DNA from: Nonomuraea sp. SBT364
Lineage (GTDB): Bacteria > Actinomycetota > Actinomycetes > Streptosporangiales > Streptosporangiaceae
Assembly (NCBI RefSeq): GCF_001083785.1
Contig: NZ_LAVL01000010.1
Coordinates: 52,607 to 116,606, forward strand
Direction of reading: 5' to 3'
Length of the DNA: 64,000 nt
The position numbers were made by a program, and so were the translations under genes. The notes beneath the pieces were generated by a model. That model had not been told where the DNA came from, did not search any database, and saw only the letters and a program-made list of their open reading frames with translations. The first letter of the stretch is position 1; every line of letters begins with the position of its first letter. This document shows positions 58,668-64,000 of this stretch, one piece after another.

Positions 58668-59855
58668 ATGAGCACCAAGGACTACCTGGAGAAGGACTAC
58701 TACGCCGTCCTTGGTGTGCCCAAGTCCGCCACCGCCGAAGAGATCAAGAAGGCCTACCGCAAGCTGGCCCGCCAGTACCACCCCGACACCAACCAGGGCG
58801 ACCCGTCCAAGGAGTCCAAGTTCAAAGAGGTCTCCGAGGCCTACGACGTCCTGTCCGACGGCAAGCGCCGCAAGGAGTACGACGAGGCGCGCACGCTGTT
58901 CGGGTCCGGGGTGGGCGGCCAGCGCGCGGGCGGCGGCGGCTTCCCGTTCGACTTCGGCGACCTGTTCGGCGGCACCGCCGGGCAGCAGCAGAGCGGCCAG
59001 GGGGCCGGGGAGCGCTTCAGCGACCTGTTCGGCGGCCTGTTCAACAGGGGAGGCACCGGCACCGGCACCCGCAGCACCGGCGCCACCCGACCGCGGCGCG
59101 GTCAGGACATCGAGTCCGAGGTGACGCTCTCGTTCACCGAGGCGGTCGAGGGCACCACGGTCTCGCTCCGGCTGACCAGCTCGGCGGCGTGCACCGCGTG
59201 CAGCGGCACGGGGGCCAAGGCCGGCACCACCCCGCGGGTCTGCCCGACCTGCGAGGGCACCGGCGCGGCCAGCCGCAACCTGGGCAACTTCGCCTTCTCC
59301 GAGCCCTGCCGCGACTGCAAGGGCCGCGGCCTGCTCGTGGACGACCCCTGCCCCGTGTGCGAGGGCAGCGGCCGGGCCAAGAGCACCCGCACCATCCAGG
59401 CGCGCATCCCCGCGGGGGTGGCCGACGGGCAGCGGGTCAAGCTCAAGGGCAAGGGCGCACCGGGCGAGAACGGCGGCCCGGCGGGCGACCTGTACATCCA
59501 GACGCACGTCAAGCCGCACGCCGTGTTCGGCCGGTCGGGCGACAACCTGACCATCACCGTTCCGGTGACGTTCACCGAGGCCGCTCTGGGCGCCGAGATC
59601 AAGGTGCCGATCCTCAAGGGCATGCCCGTCACGCTTCGCATCCCGGCCGGCACGCCCAACGGGCGCACGTTCCGGGTCCGCGGCCGGGGCGCCGCCCGCA
59701 AGGACGGCACCAAGGGTGACCTGCTCGCCAGCGTCGAGGTGGTCGTGCCCAAGACGCTGGACGACAAGTCACGCGAGCTCCTGACGGAGTTCAACACCGC
59801 GACCGCGGCCGAGGACCCGCGGGCTGATCTCATACAGAGAGCCAGAAGCGAGTAG
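58668..59855 (+). CDS. dnaJ: Chaperone DnaJ (Hsp40)
   Basis: The 395-residue cochaperone has the J-domain with the HPD motif ([10 protein letters not shown] near residue 42), a Gly/Phe-rich linker (about 80-135), and a zinc-finger domain with [24 protein letters not shown] and CPVCEGSG repeats, then two beta-barrel domains. It stimulates DnaK ATPase. Confidence 0.96.
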   Translation: MSTKDYLEKDYYAVLGVPKSATAEEIKKAYRKLARQYHPDTNQGDPSKESKFKEVSEAYDVLSDGKRRKEYDEARTLFGSGVGGQRAGGGGFPFDFGDLFGGTAGQQQSGQGAGERFSDLFGGLFNRGGTGTGTRSTGATRPRRGQDIESEVTLSFTEAVEGTTVSLRLTSSAACTACSGTGAKAGTTPRVCPTCEGTGAASRNLGNFAFSEPCRDCKGRGLLVDDPCPVCEGSGRAKSTRTIQARIPAGVADGQRVKLKGKGAPGENGGPAGDLYIQTHVKPHAVFGRSGDNLTITVPVTFTEAALGAEIKVPILKGMPVTLRIPAGTPNGRTFRVRGRGAARKDGTKGDLLASVEVVVPKTLDDKSRELLTEFNTATAAEDPRADLIQRARSE

Positions 59856-59858
59856 CCG

Positions 59859-60209
59859 ATGGACGCCAACTATTTCGATCTGTCAGACGACACACCCGTC
59901 TATGTGATCTCGGTGGCCGCGCAGCTGTCGGGTCTGCATCCGCAGACCCTGCGGCAGTACGACCGGCTCGGGCTGGTGTGCCCGGGCCGCACCGCGGGGC
60001 GCGGCCGCCTCTACTCCACACGCGACATCGTCCAGCTGCGCGAGGTCCAGAGGCTCTCCCAGGAGGAGGGCATCAACCTCGCCGGCATCAAGCGGATCCT
60101 CGAGCTGGAGAACGAAGCCCTGCGGCTGCGCGAGGAGGTTCACCGGCTGCGCGCCGAGATGCAGATGGTCAGGGCGCTGATCCGCTACGAGCTGCCACCG
60201 GGGGCCTAG
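59859..60209 (+). CDS. hspR: Heat-shock repressor HspR (MerR family)
   Basis: The 116-residue repressor has a MerR-type DNA-binding domain (YVISVAAQLSGLHPQTLRQY, then RLGLVCPGRTAGRGRLYS) and a C-terminal coiled coil. In Streptomyces it binds HAIR sites with DnaK as corepressor. It starts three bases after dnaJ and represses its own operon through the sites at 56083-56153. Confidence 0.96.
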   Translation: MDANYFDLSDDTPVYVISVAAQLSGLHPQTLRQYDRLGLVCPGRTAGRGRLYSTRDIVQLREVQRLSQEEGINLAGIKRILELENEALRLREEVHRLRAEMQMVRALIRYELPPGA

Positions 60210-60215
60210 AAAGCA

Positions 60216-62786
60216 ATGGACTACAAGCTCACCCAGAAGAGCCAGGAGGCTCTCGCGGGTGCCATGAGGCGCGCCGCCGCCGAGGGCAACCCCGAGATCG
60301 CGCCGGCTCACCTGCTCACCACGCTGCTCAGCCAGACGGGCGGCACCGCCGTGCCCCTGCTCGACGTCGTCGGCGCCGACTGGCGCACGCTCCGGGCCAG
60401 GGCGGAGGAGCAGCTCGCGACGCTGCCCAAGGCGCAGGGCGCCACCGTCGGCGCGCCGTCGAGCTCGCGTCACCTCCTCAAGGTGATGAACACCGCCGCC
60501 CAGCACGCCAACCGCCTCGAAGACCTCTACGTCTCCACCGAGCACCTGCTCGTCGGCCTCGCCGCCGACGGCGGCCCGGTCGCCGACCTGCTCAAGGCGC
60601 AGGGCGCGACCCCGCAGGCCCTGCTCGACGCCTTCGAGAAGGTACGGGGCAACGCCCGCGTCACCAGCGAGACCCCGGAAGACACCTACCAGGCGCTGCA
60701 GAAGTACGGCGTCGACCTGACCGAGCGCGCCCGGCTCGGCAAGCTCGACCCGGTGATCGGCCGCGACTCCGAGATCCGCCGCGTGGTGCAGGTGCTCAGC
60801 CGCCGCACCAAGAACAACCCGGTGCTGATCGGCGAGCCCGGCGTCGGCAAGACCGCCGTCGTCGAGGGCCTGGCCCAGCGCATCGTGGCCGGCGACGTGC
60901 CCGAGTCGCTGCGCAACAAGCGGCTCATCTCGCTCGACCTGGGCGCGATGGTCGCCGGCGCCAAGTACCGCGGCGAGTTCGAGGAGCGGCTCAAGGCCGT
61001 GCTCTCCGAGATCAAGGAGAGCGAAGGGCAGATCGTCACGTTCATCGACGAACTGCACACCGTCGTCGGCGCGGGGGCCGCCGAGGGCGCCATGGACGCG
61101 GGCAACATGCTCAAGCCGATGCTGGCCCGCGGCGAGCTGCGCATGATCGGCGCGACGACGCTCGACGAATACCGCGAGCGCATCGAGAAGGACCCCGCGC
61201 TGGAGCGCCGCTTCCAGCAGGTCTACGTGGGCGAGCCCACGGTCGAGGACACGATCGCGATCCTGCGCGGCCTCAAGGGCCGCTACGAGGGCCACCACCA
61301 GGTCCAGATCGCCGACGGCGCGCTGGTGGCCGCCGCCGCGCTCTCCGACCGCTACATCACCAACCGCTTCCTGCCCGACAAGGCCATCGACCTGGTCGAC
61401 GAGGCCGCCTCCCGGCTGCGCATGGAGATCGACTCCCGCCCGGTGGAGATCGACCAGCTCCAGCGCAACGTCGACCGGATGAAGATGGAGGAGCTCGCGC
61501 TCTCCAAGGAGACCGACGAGGCGTCCGTACAACGGCTCGAACGGCTCCGCCAGGAGCTCGCCGACCGCCAGGAGGAGCTCAACGCGCTCGTCGGCCGCTG
61601 GGAGAACGAGAAGGCCGGCCTCAACAAGGTCGGCGAGCTCAAGAAGCAGCTCGACGACGTGCGCGGCACCGCCGAGCGGGCCCAGCGCGACGGCGACTTC
61701 GAGACCGCGTCCAAGATCATGTACGCCGAGGTGCCCAAGCTGGAGCAGGCCATCAAGGCCGCCTCCGAGGCCGCGCCGCCGGACAACGCCATGGTCAAGG
61801 AGGAGGTCGGGGCCGACGACATCGCCGAAGTGATCTCGTCCTGGACCGGCATCCCGGCGGGCCGCCTGCTGGAGGCGGAGACGGCCAAGCTGCTGCGCAT
61901 GGAGGAAGAGCTCGGCCGGCGGCTCATCGGCCAGCAGCCGGCCGTACAGGCGGTCTCCGACGCCGTCAGGCGCAGCCGGGCGGGCATCGCCGACCCCGAC
62001 AGGCCGACGGGCTCGTTCCTGTTCCTCGGGCCGACCGGTGTCGGCAAGACCGAGCTGGCCAAGGCGCTGGCGGAGTTCCTGTTCGACGACGAGCGGGCGA
62101 TGACCCGCATCGACATGAGCGAATACTCCGAGAAGCACAGCGTCGCCCGGCTCGTCGGCGCGCCGCCCGGCTACGTCGGCTACGAGGAGGGCGGCCAGCT
62201 CACCGAGACCGTCCGGCGGCGGCCCTACACGGTCGTGCTGCTCGACGAGGTGGAGAAGGCCCACCCGGAGGTCTTCGACGTGCTGCTGCAGGTGCTCGAC
62301 GACGGCCGGCTCACCGACGGGCAGGGCCGCACCGTCGACTTCCGCAACGCCATCCTGATCCTCACCTCCAACCTCGGCTCGCAGTTCCTCGTCGACCCCA
62401 CGCTGGCCAACGGCGCCAAGCGCGAGGCCGTCATGACCGCCGTGCGGGCCGCGTTCAAGCCGGAGTTCCTCAACCGGCTCGACGACGTCATCCTGTTCGA
62501 CGCGCTCGGCACCGAAGAGCTGACCAGGATCGTCGACCTCCAGGTCGACAGGCTCGCGCGGCGGCTGGCCGACCGTAGGCTGACGCTGGAGGTCACCCCG
62601 GCGGCCCGCGAATGGCTGGCGCTCACCGGCTACGACCCGCTGTACGGCGCCCGCCCGCTGCGCCGGCTGGTCCAGTCGGCCATCGGCGACAAGCTGGCCA
62701 GGGCGGTGCTCGCCGGCGACGTGGCCGACGGCGACAAGGTCCTGGTGGATCTCGGCGACGACGAGCTCACCGTCCAGCGCGGCTGA
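60216..62786 (+). CDS. clpB: ATP-dependent disaggregase ClpB
   Basis: The 856-residue AAA+ chaperone has the Clp N-domain (1-145), NBD1 with Walker [10 protein letters not shown] near residue 206, a coiled-coil middle domain (about 405-525), and NBD2 with GPTGVGKTE near residue 605 followed by [20 protein letters not shown]. It resolubilises aggregates with DnaK. It starts 6 bases after hspR, so it is in the HspR operon rather than at a separate locus as in S. coelicolor. A GC-rich stem-loop (62803-62833) follows. Confidence 0.97.
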   Translation: MDYKLTQKSQEALAGAMRRAAAEGNPEIAPAHLLTTLLSQTGGTAVPLLDVVGADWRTLRARAEEQLATLPKAQGATVGAPSSSRHLLKVMNTAAQHANRLEDLYVSTEHLLVGLAADGGPVADLLKAQGATPQALLDAFEKVRGNARVTSETPEDTYQALQKYGVDLTERARLGKLDPVIGRDSEIRRVVQVLSRRTKNNPVLIGEPGVGKTAVVEGLAQRIVAGDVPESLRNKRLISLDLGAMVAGAKYRGEFEERLKAVLSEIKESEGQIVTFIDELHTVVGAGAAEGAMDAGNMLKPMLARGELRMIGATTLDEYRERIEKDPALERRFQQVYVGEPTVEDTIAILRGLKGRYEGHHQVQIADGALVAAAALSDRYITNRFLPDKAIDLVDEAASRLRMEIDSRPVEIDQLQRNVDRMKMEELALSKETDEASVQRLERLRQELADRQEELNALVGRWENEKAGLNKVGELKKQLDDVRGTAERAQRDGDFETASKIMYAEVPKLEQAIKAASEAAPPDNAMVKEEVGADDIAEVISSWTGIPAGRLLEAETAKLLRMEEELGRRLIGQQPAVQAVSDAVRRSRAGIADPDRPTGSFLFLGPTGVGKTELAKALAEFLFDDERAMTRIDMSEYSEKHSVARLVGAPPGYVGYEEGGQLTETVRRRPYTVVLLDEVEKAHPEVFDVLLQVLDDGRLTDGQGRTVDFRNAILILTSNLGSQFLVDPTLANGAKREAVMTAVRAAFKPEFLNRLDDVILFDALGTEELTRIVDLQVDRLARRLADRRLTLEVTPAAREWLALTGYDPLYGARPLRRLVQSAIGDKLARAVLAGDVADGDKVLVDLGDDELTVQRG

Positions 62787-62802
62787 CCCGTCCCGCCCCA
62801 CA

Positions 62803-62833
62803 GCGCCCGGAGGCCCGGTCGGCCCCCGGGCGC
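62803..62833 (+). terminator. Hairpin terminator of the dnaK-clpB operon
   Basis: GCGCCCGG pairs with CCGGGCGC around a 15-base loop that contains its own GGCC / GGCC stem. It begins 16 bases after the clpB stop and has no T-run. Confidence 0.7.
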
Positions 62834-62973
62834 CCGCGTTCCACGCCCCGGTCATCAGCGCGGCTCCTGCGTAAGGATCGGCCCAGCCTTCGGGCAAGCC
62901 GCACGTCCCGCACCGTGTGCCTGACTAGCTTCAGCGTTCGTCAGATCACCGAGCACGATCAGGGGGACGTGAA

Positions 62974-63642
62974 ATGTCATCTCGGAGCATCCGAAGCATC
63001 CTTGCCATGGTCACTCTGACCGCGGGGGTCACCTGGCTGGGGGCGGGCGCCGCGGCGGCCGACCAGTGCCACGACCGGTCGGCGACCGTGCGCGCGCAAC
63101 GAATGGTCACCGCGTTGTGCGACGACGCCACCCGGCTGCGGGTGGACGACCCCAGCGGCACCGGCGAGGTCATCAAGTCCGAGACCAGCCGGCTGGCGCA
63201 CAGCGCCGCCCGGCTCGCCGAGCGCATCGGCCTGACCGGCCTCGGCTCGGTCCGTGCCCTGGGCCTGTCGGACCTCGGCGGCGTCGCCGCCACCTCCAGC
63301 ATGCCCGCGCTGTCCAACGGCGTCCCCCTCGCGGGCGGACTGCCCGACCTGGGCCGGCTCCCCGAAGTGCCGGACCTGCCCAACCTGCCGACCATCCCCG
63401 GCGTCCGCAACCTGCCCGTCGGCGCCACCGTCGGCAAGCTCCCCGACCCCGCCAAGGTCGCCGCCGAGGGCCTCAAGGCGCCGCTCAACCTGCCCCAGCC
63501 GGTCAACGAGCTCAAGGACGACCTCATCAACAAGATGCTGCCGCAGGTCCCGGCGGCCGTGGGCGGCATCAACGACGCCACCCGGCTCCCGGACGCGCAG
63601 ACCTCCCTCACCGACCTCCTGGAGACCCTCGACCTGGGCTGA
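62974..63642 (+). CDS. Secreted protein with Leu-Pro-rich repeats
   Basis: The 222-residue protein has a signal peptide (about 1-29, ending AAAADQ), a short helical part with two cysteines (DQCHD and ALCDD), and a central region of short repeats of the type LPDLGRLPEVPDLPNLP (about residues 122-150). No family is recognised. It is unrelated to chaplins or rodlins by sequence. The ATG follows AGGGGGACGTGAA, a good ribosome-binding site. Confidence 0.7.
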   Translation: MSSRSIRSILAMVTLTAGVTWLGAGAAAADQCHDRSATVRAQRMVTALCDDATRLRVDDPSGTGEVIKSETSRLAHSAARLAERIGLTGLGSVRALGLSDLGGVAATSSMPALSNGVPLAGGLPDLGRLPEVPDLPNLPTIPGVRNLPVGATVGKLPDPAKVAAEGLKAPLNLPQPVNELKDDLINKMLPQVPAAVGGINDATRLPDAQTSLTDLLETLDLG

Positions 63643-64000
63643 CCACCGGGCCTGCCTTCCCAGCCGCTCTCCCGGGCACCTGCCGCCCGGGCCGACCGCA
63701 CCGGCGCGGCCCGGGAGCACGCCCCTCACGAACCGTGCGGCGGGCCGCGCCACCCGTCCACGGTCCCGGGGTGAGGGGCCGCGACATCACCCCGCCGCGG
63801 CCCCTCACCCCTCCGTCGCGCCCACCCTCGACGAGCGCGGGCGTCCGTCCCTCGGGAGCCCGCTCTCTGGAGGCGGCCCTGGCGGGCTCTCAGGCGCCCG
63901 CGAAGCCCCGGCCGGGAGGAGCCCTCAGCCCACGACCGGCGCACCTCCCAAGAGAGCCACCCAGAGGTACGCCCAGCCCACCCACGACAGCCCCTGGGAG
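63643..64000. other. Right-edge intergenic region with two strong hairpins
   Basis: No gene is supported in these 358 bases. CTCCCGGGC / GCCCGGGAG (63669-63717) is a 9-bp stem enclosing further GC-rich pairs. GGGGTGAGGGGCCGCG / CGCGGCCCCTCACCCC (63768-63811) is a perfect 16-bp stem with a 12-base loop. Both probably act as terminators. The last 190 bases show no recognisable feature. Confidence 0.6.

Noticed and set aside
59883..62897. Minus-strand open frame of 1004 codons opposite hspR and clpB
   Set aside because: It mirrors clpB codon structure and shows no domain; clpB is unambiguous.

Overview
The window is high-GC actinobacterial chromosome. Gene content (nuoA-N, Rex-linked heme genes, a BldN/RsbN-like sigma/anti-sigma pair, a BldC-like regulator, the HspR-controlled dnaK operon, acyltransferase/epimerase/bS22 neighbours) and many GTG and TTG starts point to a sporulating, filamentous actinomycete. 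A Streptosporangiales member (Nonomuraea or Microbispora type) is my best guess, but this is inference. It is mostly core genome. I see no IS element, phage, CRISPR array, rRNA or tRNA gene.

Layout. 1-13679 (minus): the NADH:quinone oxidoreductase operon nuoA to nuoM, with the first 16 codons of nuoN at the left edge; most junctions are ATGA/GTGA stop-start overlaps. 13747-15857 (minus): a menaquinone-reductase type flavoprotein (menJ) and menG; a near-perfect Rex operator precedes menJ and probably governs menJ plus nuo. 15937-17357: a secreted propeller protein and a DUF4229 membrane protein. 17615-17836: a BldC-like regulator with hairpins on both sides. 17967-19731: a small acidic protein, a zincin metallopeptidase with a long arginine-rich tail, and a PLDc_N membrane protein. 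20034-23808 (minus): cytochrome c maturation genes resA, ccdA, resB, ccsB. 23865-27495: a histidine phosphatase, two EamA transporters, a LysR regulator and a 37-codon ORF. 27375-34806 (minus): rex-hemA-hemC-hemD-hemB, a primase-polymerase-like ORF and hemL. 34931-39109: a glutaredoxin, a membrane/ABM fusion protein, bldN-like sigma, rsbN-like anti-sigma and a SerB-like HAD phosphatase. 39115-43984: an ECF sigma factor with an LCP protein, an SDR, an acyltransferase, an NAD epimerase, bS22 and an excisionase-type HTH protein. 44296-49875: a phosphatase-family protein, an AcuC-type deacetylase, a NarL-type two-component system and an ABC exporter. 49897-52095: proC, proline dehydrogenase and a lipoprotein. 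52211-56005: a 1264-residue secreted sugar-dehydrogenase-like protein with two LamG modules. 56175-62786: dnaK-grpE-dnaJ-hspR-clpB under HAIR operators. 62974-63642: a small secreted protein, then hairpins to the right edge.

How parts connect. Two Rex operators, at menJ/nuo and at rex/glutaredoxin, tie NADH/NAD+ ratio to complex I, quinone saturation and heme synthesis. Cytochrome c maturation and heme supply serve the same respiratory chain. The dnaK operon carries its own repressor gene hspR and continues into clpB. The most unusual items are the ECF sigma gene coupled to an LCP protein with an anti-sigma-like N-terminus, the basic-tailed zincin followed by a small acidic protein, and the 7-TM protein fused to an ABM-like domain. 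No complete, clearly undescribed multi-gene system could be shown from sequence alone.
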